Source: Sceloporus undulatus
Taxonomy: Eukaryota > Chordata > Lepidosauria > Squamata > Phrynosomatidae
Direction: 5' to 3'
DNA length: 64,000 nucleotides
NCBI RefSeq assembly: GCF_019175285.1
Contig: NC_056527.1
Span: 110,866,389-110,930,388, forward strand
The position numbers were made by a program, and so were the translations under genes. A model generated the notes under the pieces. That model worked only from the letters and a program-made list of their open reading frames with translations, ran no database searches and was not told where the DNA came from. Positions 20,788 to 31,735 of this stretch are shown here, piece by piece (positions within the stretch are counted from its first letter, which is position 1; each line of letters starts with the position of its first letter).

Positions 20788-21339
20788 TATACACACATAT
20801 ACACCAGCTGTGAGTCTGAAGAAGAGAAGATGGAGCAGCAGAAAGTGGCATCTATCACTGAAGAGAGGACTAAACACTGGTAAATTCGATGAGACTCCCA
20901 GTCTAGCTTGTGTAAGTCCTGATCTCCGTTGGGGTAAAACTGCAAGTTTACCAAAAAGGAAGCCCAGCCTTTCAGGTAGGGCAAGGAAAGCAAAGCCTGC
21001 ATGCCTCATGCAGCCCTTTGGGCTCCGTTTTTGTGGCTTTGGAAGCTTCCCACCAGTTCCTCAAAACTTCCCAATATCTCCAAACTGTTTCTTTTTTTAA
21101 GATTCCATGTGATCTTGGGGAAATTTTCAAATCCGATCAGCCCAAATGCTTGAAAATAACCCCAGAACCCATTCCTACCCACCTCAAATCCATCAGTTTT
21201 ATACAGAGTCACTCTCAAGTAGAGATGGAATGAATATTTGAAAATATTTGAGAAATGGTCAAAAACCATGTTTTTTGAGTGTTGAGAAATTCTGATGAGA
21301 AGAATCCTGGACTGACAAGAATATCTGGAATATCTGCCA

Positions 21340-21420
21340 TTTGAGACTTAATCTGCACAAAATTCACACATGGTTGTTTTGTGCAGAAAACTGTGTTATC
21401 TATGCAGGGATTAATATTTC
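21340..21420. repeat. Degenerate CAGAAAA-type repeat, third copy
   Basis: TGTTTTGTGCAGAAAACTG and neighbouring words resemble the stretches at 640-870 and 3930-4215. Confidence 0.3.
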
Positions 21421-21854
21421 AGTGCCGAATGTATTCTGTTTATTTATTGTTCCAGTCCATCAAGAGTGGATTGAACACAGACAATGGTTTCCTGACACAC
21501 TATATACATTATAATATTGGCTAAGCCCCCAGCCTCGTGAGAGCTCTCTTGACCAGTTCATCACATCTCCTTTCTGGCAATAAAACCCAGTGAGTCAATT
21601 CCAAAGATGTGTATTTGGGCACTGGCTAGAGTGCTCTGAATTGCATTGAGTAATTTTGCAATGTTCATATTCACCTAGGGTTGCCATGACAATATAACAT
21701 TAGGGTGTCCAGGTAGCCAGTAAAGTGACTGAGGCACCATGGCACAATGACCATTGGAAATTATCGGTGCACATCAGGAACTTCTGATGAGTGTTGGAGA
21801 TTTCTGGTGCACATTGGGTGCTCCCATTGTTTGCTGACACTTAAAAGTCAGTGC

Positions 21855-22005
21855 ACATTGGAAACCGTAGTTTTGTGAAACATTGCGCCATCTCTGTCAG
21901 AGTGCTCTGGTGCCACAACAACTACAATTCTCAGGATTTCATAGCATTAGGCCATGGTACTTAAATTGGTGTCAGACTTGATTATTTAAGCAATGTGGCT
22001 GCAGC
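21855..22005. mobile_element. MITE family A, partial
   Basis: Central and right-hand words of family A are present (GTAGTTTTGTGA, ACTACAATTCTCAGGATTTC, GGTGTCAGACTTGATTATTT). The left end is lost. Confidence 0.55.
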
Positions 22006-22083
22006 CCAAGTCAGCTGCAGACTTTTCAATTAAAAATCAGTTACAACAAGCAAGCAGTGGTTTGTCCATGGATGATTCTCTTT

Positions 22084-22295
22084 CTAAGGGTGCATCTACA
22101 CTATAGGAATAATGTAGTTTGGCACTACTTTAACTACTGTGGCTTGAGATTATACTTTTGTGAGACACTAGCACTCTTTGACCAAGAAGGCTAAAGACCA
22201 TCTAAAACTACAAGTCCAAGGATTCCATAGGATGAGGCTACAGCACTTAAAATGGTGTCAAACTACATTGTTTCTAAAGTGTAGCTGCACTCTTT
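22084..22295. mobile_element. MITE family A, complete but diverged
   Basis: Left arm GCATCTACACTATAGGAATA, right arm GTGTCAAACTACATTGTTTC then AAAGTGTAGCTGCAC, mirror images of each other. Confidence 0.7.
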
Positions 22296-22466
22296 AACTG
22301 AGAAAATTGCTCTCAAATGAACTTTTGATATCTGCAGTGCTGTGAATAAAACAGATTTGATTTAAAGAGACTCCTTTGACCTATGTTATCAGGCTAAATG
22401 GCAAGACATTTTTTATTCGCTGTTCAAAGGCTTTTATTCTAGAATGGAAATTGTCCACCTGCAGAG

Positions 22467-22590
22467 TATAAATAGGAGCTCCCTAAGTCAGTGTTACCAG
22501 AAAGATCCAGAAGAAGAGCCTTTTCCATTTCAAAGACTACTCTTGTTGGTGTTACTGAGAACTCCATTTTTCTCCCCAAGTGAATAAGTA
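22467..22590 (+). promoter_or_regulatory. TATA box and non-coding exon 1 of the fourth RNase gene
   Basis: TATAAAT lies at 22467-22473. Possible donors are CCCCAA then GTGAAT at 22579/22580, or AATAA then GTATGA at 22587/22588. It shares its TATA context, GGAGCTCCCT and AAGATCCAGAAGAAG with the promoter at 15841. Homology extends some 100 bases further upstream. Intron 1 would be about 4.2 kb. Confidence 0.65.
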
Positions 22591-23145
22591 TGATCTCTTT
22601 CCTGAATTTGCTCTAAGTTTGTTGCTAGCTTCTAGGAAGCTAGGACTGGGGAGGAATCTGTTATTTTATTGATATGTATGGATTATTTTTATGTTGTTTT
22701 GCATTGGTATCTTGCATTGCATTGGCAGCTGAATTTATTTTCCTTTAAAAATCCAAGGGGTTTGCAGACAATAGAAAGTAGAAGGAAAACATTTTATATG
22801 AGTGAGCTAGGACTAAAACTTTCTATATGAGTGAGCTAGACAAGTGGAAGTGGAAGCTGAACTAAAGGCGTGGAAAGATAGTTGGAAATGTAATTGAAAG
22901 TGAAGTAGAAGTGAAGAAGGCAGAATAGAATGACCAAGAGGTCAATAAGGAGGTCAGCCCAAGAAGGAAGTTAGAAGCAGAAAAACAGCCAGAGAATATG
23001 GCTTGAACTATAGGCTAACAGTTTTTGGAAGAAAGGCTTGCCAGTAGTTCTCTGCAGAGAACTGCTTCCCTGGAACCTGGGACGAAGAGAACAGGAAAAA
23101 CATAAGACCTGTATTTCTGAAGGACAGTGATTAGAGAGGCTTGGG

Positions 23146-23371
23146 ATGTAGCCACACTGCAGAAATAAAGCAATTTGACACTACTTTAACAGTCATAGCT
23201 CCATCCTATGGAATTCTGGGAGTTTTAGTTTGGCGAGACATTCAGCCCGGTCTGTCAAGAGAGCTCTGGTGCCTCGCCAAGCTGCAATTCCCAGGATTCT
23301 GTATGAAAGAGTCACAGCAGTTAATGTTCTATCAAACTGCTTTATTTACACAATGTGGATACACCCTTACA
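23146..23371. mobile_element. MITE family A
   Basis: Left arm CACACTGCAGAAATAAAGCA, right arm CAAACTGCTTTATTTACACA. The middle has CTGCAATTCCCAGGATTC. Confidence 0.7.
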
Positions 23372-23716
23372 GGAATCCCAATGTTCCTTGTTTGTTTTCC
23401 TGTTGCTCATTTGGGATGTACAGTAAACAGAAACAAACTTTATAAAAAAAATACCATTTTAGGAACTTATTATGATTTTTCACAAAAGAGAAGTTATTTT
23501 TGGCTGGGTTTATTATTTATTATTGTTGTTGTTGTTGTTACTGTTAGATTAGCAAACCCATTAAAAAGTTATTTTTGCTGTGGCTTACAATTATTGGTTG
23601 CCCATCCCTTGCCTAAAGCTTTACCACTCTAGCAAAAAAAAAAAGGGGGGGGATTCCTTGGTAGAATAAAATGTTTTGGAGTAGATTTGATAGAAACAGC
23701 CTCACAAATGAAGATA

Positions 23717-23954
23717 CAGTGCACCCCTGCTTTACATGGGGGATCTGTTCCAGACTCCCCCACATAAAGCAAATTCCGCGCATGCTCGAGCCACATTTAA
23801 ATGAATGGGGCTCATGCATGCAGCGGCTTGGCAGCACGATGGCACAGTGGCACTCATGCACCACGGGCACGGGCCCCATTACTCCCTATGGGATGTGCCG
23901 CTCCTTCCTCCCCGCGCAATTTTCAGTGTATGCTGAAAGCCACGTAAAGCACTG
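23717..23954. mobile_element. Mariner/pogo-like MITE flanked by TA
   Basis: It starts CAGTGCACCCCTGC and ends GTAAAGCACTG. TA is duplicated on both sides (23715-23716, 23955-23956). GC-rich centre, no coding content. Confidence 0.65.
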
Positions 23955-24248
23955 TATCCTGGGCTGTAGCATGGTTCCCAGGGGAGGAAGTAAGGACACC
24001 ATTGAAAAGAACTACATATGCTCTTTTCAGCCTGTTTTACCCACATGAGAAAAGGCTAGTGAAAGCCCATGAGTCTCAATCATGCTCAGGTCTTCCATGC
24101 TCAGGATCATGACTTCCACTATTGAGTCAGTTCATCTGTAATGCAGACATCCTTTTGCCCAATCACATTGACTGTACTGAACATTATTGTCTTTTCTAAT
24201 GAGTAATATCATGTCATGATATGAGCAAAGTACAATGTCCTAAATTCT

Positions 24249-24622
24249 TTATTGTTGTTGCACTGTACCTTCAAGTTGTTTTAAGGCAAACCTATCATAG
24301 AGTTTTCTTATAAAGATTTATTCAGAGGAAGTTTGCCATTGCCTTCCCCTAAGGCCAAGAGCATGTGACTTGCCCAAGGTCACACAGTGGTTCTTTGTGG
24401 GGTTTTTTGGGCTATGTGGCCATGTTCTAGAAGAGTTTATTACTGATTTATTCCTGATTTTCACCAGCATCTGTGGCTGGCATCTTCAGAGAATGAAGAT
24501 GGATGCTGGCCATGAAAGCCTTCGATGTCACCCAGTGGGTTTCATGGCTGAGCTGAGAATCAAACCCTGGTCCCCAGAGTCGTAATCCAACACTCAAACC
24601 AGTAGGCCATACTGGTTCTCAT
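24249..24622 (-). repeat. Sauria-type SINE split by a 137-base insertion
   Basis: The antisense SINE runs from GTACCTTCAAGTTGTTTTAA to TGGTTCTC. It is broken at 24390 and resumes at 24528. Confidence 0.8.
24391..24527. mobile_element. 137-base insertion inside the SINE
   Basis: It begins TTCTTTGTGGGG, continues GGGCTATGTGGCCATGTTCT and CATCTGTGGCTGGCATCTTC, and ends GAAAGCCTTCGATG. It is flanked by TCACACAGTGG and TCACCCAGTGG, an 11-base target duplication with one difference. The motif is a common reptile repeat. A Penelope-like origin is a guess. Confidence 0.65.
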
Positions 24623-24911
24623 TTAGTTTAAGCAATTGATTTTACTGAAAACTGCAAGTGAAGTCGATATCAGCTGATGCTAAAGATTTCCTCACCCTCA
24701 TCCACATATTCTCAACATTGTTGATTTCCTTGAGTACATGATTATGGCCTTCATATCGTTTGGAATAACATTGTATTGTATGGTTAGTTTTGGAATGAAA
24801 CATTGCCTCCATTTAGTTGTATTCCACAATATAGTACAGGTTGTGTGTATTTTCTGTTACTGTACCGCAGCTCCCTATACCTCCTACTTCAACTATCTAT
24901 ATAAATAATCT

Positions 24912-25125
24912 AAAAGTGCCAGAATCTGTCTGATCTTGGAAGCTAAGCATAGCCAACACTTCTTACTACTTTGGATAGGAGACTGCCAACAAATAGCAGG
25001 TGCTGTTGGGCATATTTCAGAGGAAGGAAATGGCAAAGCCACCTCTGAGTATTCCTCACCTAAGAAAACCCTTTGAAATCAAAAGGGTCTCCATAAGTTG
25101 TCAGACAACTTGAAGATGTACACAT
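24912..25125 (+). mobile_element. 5S-rRNA-derived SINE, copy 2
   Basis: CTGTCTGATCTTGGAAGCTA, a worn TTACTACTTTGGATAGGAGA and GACTGCCAAC are 5S rRNA words. The body and BovB-like tail match 10497-10712. It is more diverged than copy 1. Confidence 0.8.
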
Positions 25126-25337
25126 AAGCACACACAAACACAAAACTGACAAAGGAAGTATGGGGAAACCAGTGGGTGACTTAATAAAATGGAGCAGTTG
25201 AAAATAAAAGCTAGAATTTGTTAAAGAGGAAGATAGCTGGAAGAAAAAACACTGAATGGCACAGGCATTTGAATTACTTTATGTGCCACAAACAGGAGAG
25301 GGTGAGGTCAAAAAGTGTATTACTCACAAGTGAAAGA

Positions 25338-25523
25338 CTAAAGTAGCTTTCCACAACCCTCCACGTATTGAGATTCCCAGCACGGCTCATGGTCAGTGAT
25401 GATAGGAGTCATATGGAGGGTACCAAACTGCAGGCTGAAGGGCAGCTTAGCTAGCCTCTCACATTCATTTTTGGCTACGTAAAATTGGGCTGAAAGGCAG
25501 TTGTAGACTCCAGTCTTTGTCAT
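25338..25523 (-). other. Unidentified open frame of 61 codons
   Basis: The protein looks ordinary in composition (NCLSAQFYVAKNECERLAKL, then TPIITDHEPCWESQ) with four cysteines, but I recognise no family. It abuts the tandem duplication at 25521. It may be an exon or repeat fragment. Confidence 0.2.
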
Positions 25524-25848
25524 TCCCTGGCTGTGGAACTGTTTTTAGATTAGCACAACTGTGTGAACATAGCTGGTGTCAACACCTGATACTTTGGGGT
25601 AGCTGCCAATGTCACAGACCAGATAAGTAATCTTGGATTCTGGACTTAATGGTGTTGGATGTCAATGTGTATTTACAAATCACTCTCTGGCTGGGGAACT
25701 GTTGTTGGATCAACGCAACTGTGTGAACATAGCTGGTGTCAACACCTGGTATTTTGGCACAGCTGCCAAGGCCACAGACCAGATAAGTAATCTTGGATTC
25801 TGGACTCAATGGTGTTAGATGGCAATGTGTATATAAAAGTCCTTCAAA
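25521..25848. repeat. Tandem duplication, two units of 160 bases
   Basis: The units start at 25527 (CTGGCTGTGGAACTG) and 25687 (CTGGCTGGGGAACTG). They stay alignable to AATGTGTAT near each end, with roughly one difference in ten bases. Shared words include GTGTGAACATAGCTGGTGTC and GATAAGTAATCTTGGATTCT. Confidence 0.85.
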
Positions 25849-26843
25849 ATGTGATAATCTAGAGTGGCTGCCCTTGGGGAGGCCCTACAGTTTATTCTGC
25901 TGAGCGAGAATCTGGATGTCTGCCCTAAAATCCTACCATGATGGCTCCTGTGTAAACCCCAAAGTAAAGTCCATTTCTCTTTCTTATCCTGAACAAAACT
26001 CACTTTTTAAAAACAAATACATATTCAGATATTGAGTACTGCCACATGGCTGGATTTCCCTGTCATGTTAATATCTCACAATCCAGTGCTAGCATTGCAC
26101 TGAGAAATTACAAGTTTTAAGGGCAGGAACATAAGAAGCTGCCATATATCAAAAGGAAAGTGTGACTAAACATGGGAAGACTTTTTCCCACCTAATTTTA
26201 TTAAAACCATGGCTGATATCCTGTTAGATGCTTACATCATCAGACACTGATTTATGATCACGTAAATGAGAGTTGTGAAATGCTTATATTCTTAGCAGGT
26301 GAGCAGAGACATAGCTACATCTCTGAGACAATTGTACAAATGGAGCCAATGACATGGCTGTTGTTTAGTGGTCCCAATGCATATTGTGTCCTGGTGTACA
26401 ATGTGCCCCAATGCACAATGGCACACATTTTACAATAGGAGCCCTCATTGTACAACATTATATCTTGCATGGCGCCCAATTGTGCATTATCACAATTACC
26501 TAGAATGGTTGCATATCGTGTCAGCAACATTGTCACTGTAATTACACATCTTAGTCTCCTATACAGGGCCTCAAACAATATTTTTTTTAAAAAAAAAATA
26601 CATGACTTTGCAAATGAAATACATTGCATCAAGCCACTGAAGAGATATTTTAAACACTCTCTTTCAATTTTCATGATGCCTTCCATGGTACAAATGCCCA
26701 AAATTCTAAAAATAAATCATTCTTTGTTAGCCATAGAACATCCTCAAAATCTTTAAGAAATAGACATCACTGTCACAAATAGACCTCACTTACACATTGC
26801 TATTCCTACCCCACCCTTTTGTCTTAGATTTCAAGACTTAGAC

Positions 26844-27293
26844 ATGTTGACCTCCAAGTTCTCCTGCTGCCTGGTGGCCCATTTAGCCATCCTTCTTGGG
26901 CTTCTACTGCTGGGAACCTGCAAAGGGCAGAATTGGTCATCTTTTCAAACCAAGCATATCGATTTTCCAAAAAGTTCAGCCTCAAATCCCAATGCATACT
27001 GCGACCTGATGATGAAACGGAGAAACCTGAATCCAACAAGGTGCAAACCCCGCAATACGTTTGTCCATGCAAGCCAGTCTGAGATCCAGAATGTGTGCAG
27101 CAGCAAAGGGACTCACTACAAGGATAACTTATATGACAGTGAGGAAGATTTCCCTTTGACTGACTGCAAGAACGTGGGTGGTACTTCTCCAGACAACTGC
27201 AAGTACATCGGCACTCCCGGGACCAAAAGAATCCGTGTAGCCTGTGAGAACAACAAACCGGTTCATTTTGAGCTTGTCCTTGCAACACTGTAG
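26844..27293 (+). CDS. RNase A superfamily protein (fourth gene)
   Basis: Secreted protein of 149 residues. The ATG at 26844 follows an acceptor (TGTCTTAG ending at 26827) and a leader nearly identical to that of the third gene. The signal peptide covers residues 1-28 and the mature chain starts QNWSSF. The catalytic residues are present: FQTKHIDFP, CKPRNTFVHA and KPVHFE. The Asp after the second His is replaced by Glu. Six cysteines fit the angiogenin-type pattern. CKPRNTFVHA is very close to bovine RNase A. Ribonuclease activity is expected. It is the sister of the gene at 18475, and the pair was duplicated with its promoter. The 3' UTR holds a perfect 37-base hairpin before the poly(A) signal at 27766. 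Confidence 0.93.
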   Translation: MLTSKFSCCLVAHLAILLGLLLLGTCKGQNWSSFQTKHIDFPKSSASNPNAYCDLMMKRRNLNPTRCKPRNTFVHASQSEIQNVCSSKGTHYKDNLYDSEEDFPLTDCKNVGGTSPDNCKYIGTPGTKRIRVACENNKPVHFELVLATL

Positions 27294-27568
27294 ATGTGCA
27301 ACTCCCCTTCTATCCCATGAAGCTGGATGTCTGAAAGCATTTTTATTGTTTTGCAACAATTCAGTTCTATTTTGTTTAATTTCTTTCTCTTGTGTGCATC
27401 TCTACCATACAGTGATAAAGGTGGCTTCCATGTTAGTGGGGTGGTGAATCTGTTCTAAGTTTGGATCTGAACTTGAAATGAGCTGTCCAACAAGCTGAGC
27501 TTAGTGGGGAATGACAGTTAGAAAAGTCCTTTAAAATTCAGGCTGAAACCTGGAGCAGATCTAACACT

Positions 27569-27710
27569 ATGCTGACTTGGAAGCTGCCAACTGAATGCTT
27601 ATTTGTTTGTTTGTTTGTGTTAGCTCTAGGCTGTACTCCAGAAATTACCATTTTGAATTTTCACTAGAAAAAGCAAATAAGCATTCAGTTGGCAGCTTCC
27701 AAGTCAGCAT
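27569..27710. repeat. Perfect 37-base inverted repeat in the 3' UTR
   Basis: The arms at 27569-27605 and 27674-27710 are exact reverse complements (ATGCTGACTTGGAAGCTGCC.. against ..GGCAGCTTCCAAGTCAGCAT), with a 68-base loop. They lie between the stop codon and the AATAAA of the fourth RNase gene, so the mRNA could fold into a long stem. It may be a young foldback element. Confidence 0.9.
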
Positions 27711-27765
27711 GAATGAGAAACCAGAAATTTGAACCAACCTCTATTCCTTGTCTGTTAATCCTTTC

Positions 27766-27771
27766 AATAAA
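27766..27771 (+). terminator. Poly(A) signal of the fourth RNase gene
   Basis: AATAAA 473 bases after the stop, followed by a T/G-containing stretch. Confidence 0.6.
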
Positions 27772-27879
27772 ACTTTTTCTTGCATTCTAATCTGTGATAA
27801 TGCACACACACTGAATACCAGGCCTCATTTGGCCCAGCTACATCAAAATGTGGTCGAAATGGCAAATGTGATTAAAGAG

Positions 27880-28090
27880 AGATAACACATAAACTAGGAA
27901 AGGCTGCCACAGTTTGCTTTTGCCTAAGCCTATTGGGAAAGGCAAGGTTCTTCCTCCTCTTCTTTTCTCCCTGCTGCTGGGTTGAGTGGAAACTATTTTT
28001 GCACTTTGAACTTGGTTTGAAGCAATTGAAGAAATCTGAGGACAAAGGAGGAGAGGAAGAGGAGGGGAAAACTGGGACATTCCAGTATGC
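27880..28090. repeat. Unnamed dispersed repeat, copy 1
   Basis: CAGTTTGCTTTTGCCTAA, then a C/T-rich part, then TTTGCACTTTGAACT, AGCAATT and GGGGACAAAGG-like words. The same order occurs at 34430-34630, and antisense in worn form at 20030-20150. Confidence 0.6.
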
Positions 28091-28239
28091 TATCTGAGCA
28101 AATAGTCATTGTACAAGTGACCCCATAGTTTAGTGTTGAATATTAATCCCAGAAAATATCTTATCCCAGCAGTAGGCAACTGAGTGGAGGCATGGTCCCA
28201 CCAACACTTCCCAGTTCACTGGGAATGGCACAGCATCAC

Positions 28240-28460
28240 TTTGTTGTTATCTACCTTCATGTCAGCTTTGAATTATAGCAACTCTATTATAGGCAATATA
28301 TATTCAGAGGAGGTTTGCGACTGACTTCCTCTGAGGTTGAAACAGTGGGACTTGCCCAAGGTCACCAGTGGGTCTCTATGGCTGAATAGGATTTGAATCC
28401 TAGTCTCCCAGAGTCCTAGACCAACACTCAAACCTTTACACTTCAATGACTCTTAGATCA
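28240..28460 (-). repeat. Sauria-type SINE, diverged
   Basis: Antisense copy. TTCAGAGGAGGTTTGCGACTG, CTTGCCCAAGGTCACCAGTG and GATTTGAATCCTAGTCTCC are recognisable. Confidence 0.7.
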
Positions 28461-28469
28461 CTATAGCCA

Positions 28470-30790
28470 AAGATTTGTACAGTTTTCAACAGTATTTTCC
28501 ACCAATTAAGATTTAAAATGCATTTATACTTCTGTGAATATTGCATTTCTCCAGAATGTATTGCAAACCACACAGATGTGCGTATCCAGGTTAGGATGCA
28601 TGACCAGCCCAAGAATGTGTGACATGTTTTTCATTCAGAAATTTAGATCCAATATTTTTCCATTCCTGCTGCTGCCACTCAGAGAATCACTCATTCATCC
28701 TATTCAGAAAGTCAGTATGAAGTCCCCCTTAATGAGCTTTGGCCAGAATCGTTTTGTTTTCTTCTCACACATCACCAATATAACCAGGAAAGGGGACAAT
28801 AGACTGGCTTGGCCCAGTGTCTTCAACAGCAGCATGAATGCATAAATCCGCCACTGGAGAGAAGTATTGTCACTTGTTAAGTTCACACCCACTTTTGTAA
28901 ATTTTCCATTACAAATTTTTACAACTGAAATTGAAACATTTCTGTCATCCCTCTCTTTTTTTCTGCAAAAAATATTTGGCAAGAGGTTAGATGCTCTTCC
29001 TCTTTAACTCTGCTCCTGACTTGACTGAGTTCCATATAATAATTCATATAGCCAGCTGAAGAAGAGCAAACCCTATGAAATTTGTGGGGTATTCATAACT
29101 CAACAGGTTATTCAGATGGTGAAAATAATCCAGGATGAATCCGGGTTGGCTCTTGGTTGTTTGTATGCACCCTGAATGCTCCTGATTAAATTTGGGGGTG
29201 GCTGCCAAAAAACCCCCCCACTTAACCTGAGATAATTGATACCAGATTTTTTCCCCAAGTGTAAAAAAAAAGATTTGCATCTCCAGCAGTGTGGATAACT
29301 GATGCAAATAAACCAGGATTAAATTCTGCATGCCTTGAATGAGTTTTGAATACATTTGCATCACTGACTACATGTTTATTCGCAGGCTGGCACATGGCAA
29401 TGGAACTTGCAGAGATGCTGTTCCATGGTGTGAATAACCAATCTGGAATGCGTGAATAAGGTTATTTGCATCATTCCACTGAAAAAAAGACATCTGAATG
29501 ACCCCTTGAAAATGTGAGTGCACATAACACCCTTATATAACTCTACCCCAATCTCAGAGCTTACTTTGATATTCACAACCAAATATTATATAGGTCCCAA
29601 CTTTTCAATCTGCTATTTGTTGCTGTCCTCCAGTGGACATCCTGGAGCAGAGCACATCTTTACTATTTTCTCTGTAGACAACTTATTCATCTCTTTTATG
29701 TCCTCAGTGGGGCGCTGAATACACGCTTTAGCCTGAGGTTCAAAGGAAATATTAAAGGGCCTGAATCTTATCCCTAAAATAAGTTCCACACCTTGAATAA
29801 CTACCATGTTCCACTGAGTGAACTGGTTAGGATGACACAAGTTGAAATATTTTGAGTGTAGTATCTGTTGCTTATGTGTGACATAGATATAATACAAATA
29901 TGTTACTACCTCCGTCATTTCTTCCTCAATCCACACATCCCACAAGAGTGCAAATTGAAGAAAACCCTCTGGACAATTTATATCAGTGATAGAAAGGTAA
30001 TGTCATATTTTCTCTTCATCAAATGTAAATTCAGAACTGGCCTTTCCAAGGTCCTAGCTCTTCAAAAATCTGAATGTTATATACAGATAGCTGCATTTGT
30101 CCCCAGAGTCCCATCTTTCACCTAATGGATCCACCTTTAGCTTCATTGATCCCAGCCCATTATAATTCTGTTTTTTTAAAAAATAAATAAATAAATAGTA
30201 AAACAGGATACCAAAAAAAAAAACTGAGAAATTATATCCATAGCTCAGTAGACATAATATGAAACCATCAGATTGATCCTGTTATGGAGGTCATTAATCC
30301 ATTGAGGAAAGGTAAATTTTTGTGGCTACAATATATGTCTTAGAATGGGGGGTCAGTTCAGGAAACAAGTGAAATGGTATGGTATCGTGTACCTTATAAA
30401 TGTCACAAGCATCTTCAACATCAGAAGACAGTCCAGTCTTATGTTAGTTGCTTCTGGTCACCAGAAACAGGTTCAGATGACTGCTGCAGTGGCTATACTT
30501 GGACATCATTAAGTGTAACATTGCAATAGAATTCAAGCAATCACTTTATACCAAGTGGAGACTACTCATTTTGCCAACTGGCAATTTGTTCACTGCCTGA
30601 ATATGGTGCCTTGAAATCTGGCAACCAGGACAAATGTCATCTGGGACTATAAGAAAACTATTGTGGTCATCACAATTCCTTTCGAAAACAGGAAAACAGC
30701 CTTGAGAAAGACTAGAGAATGTAAACTTCAGTGAAATTGGCCAAGGATCTGAAGTTGCCCTTTCCCGATTGAGAGCCTAACATTTTGAGG
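28470..30790. other. Long intergenic stretch, nothing recognised
   Basis: AT-rich sequence between the RNase and lectin clusters. No family-like frame was seen. An A/T run lies at 30170-30220. Confidence 0.4.
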
Positions 30791-30795
30791 CAATA

Positions 30796-31033
30796 GAGCC
30801 AGCATGATGTTGTGGTTTGAGTACTGGACTATGACTCGGGAGACCAAGGTTCAAATCTCCACTCCACCATGTAAATCCACTGGGAGACCTTGGACAAGTT
30901 ACATCCTCTTAGCCTCAAAGAATAGTGGTGACAAACCCTCTCTGAAGAAATTTGCTAAGAAAACCCCATGATAGGTTCACCTTAGGGTCGCCATAAGTTG
31001 GAAATGACGTGAAGGCACACAATCACAACAAGA
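30796..31033 (+). repeat. Sauria-type SINE, full length
   Basis: AGAGCCAGCATGATGTTGTGG start, B-box-like GGTTCAAATCTCC, body CACTGGGAGACCTTGGACAAG, and tail GGGTCGCCATAAGTTGGAAA. Confidence 0.85.
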
Positions 31034-31339
31034 AGATGTCAAAGTTTGGTTCCTGTGACTAGTAATATCCAAAGTCTACCATTCCTAGAGGCCTTTAGAA
31101 AAAAAACCTTATCTTTCTGCCAAAAAGTAATTCCTTGTGTTGGCTTGGGGAGATGCCTGGGGGCATCAAAACAGCTTTGAGGGTTACATGTGACCCACAG
31201 GCAACACTTTCCCAACACCTGGTACAGTATATACTATCAGGGAACCCAGTTCTCCAAGCTGGATCTAAACTAGCACCATCTTTATCCAAGAGGGAGGCAT
31301 CTGCAATCTCAGAAAGACCAAGCCTTTACAAAAGTACAG

Positions 31340-31432
31340 TATATGTATATAATATATATAATATTTTATAATATTATAATATAATATTTAATGTATTATA
31401 ATATTATAATATATATTACAGCATTATAACCC

Positions 31433-31494
<62 letters not shown>

Positions 31495-31495
31495 T
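31340..31495. repeat. AT-rich tract and (AAT)n microsatellite
   Basis: TATAATATTATAAT-type palindromic sequence is followed by about nineteen AAT units (31434-31491). Confidence 0.9.
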
Positions 31496-31635
31496 ATTTA
31501 GGTACCATCGATAACAATAAAATACTGTACAAAATAACCCTAGAGGTGGGAAACCAGTTCGGGGACAGAACCTCACTCCTGAAACAATACAATGGAACTA
31601 AGCATGTTTCATTGCTACAGAATGCTAATAGACTA

Positions 31636-31735
31636 NNNNNNNNNNNNNNNNNNNNNNNNNNNNNNNNNNNNNNNNNNNNNNNNNNNNNNNNNNNNNNNNN
31701 NNNNNNNNNNNNNNNNNNNNNNNNNNNNNNNNNNN
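31636..31735. other. Assembly gap of 100 N with duplicated flanks
   Basis: The 47 bases before the gap (31589-31635) and the 47 after it (31736-31782) are identical. The gap probably joins two overlapping contigs that were not merged. Confidence 0.9.

Noticed and set aside
23141-23632. Open frame of 163 codons
   Set aside because: Most of it lies across a family A MITE; the rest is low-complexity. A chance frame.
28470-30790. Hidden gene between the two clusters
   Set aside because: No frame showed family-like sequence, and no paired splice signals with a plausible reading frame were found.
31340-31495. Replication origin or matrix-attachment site from AT-rich tract
   Set aside because: AT richness and a microsatellite alone are not evidence.
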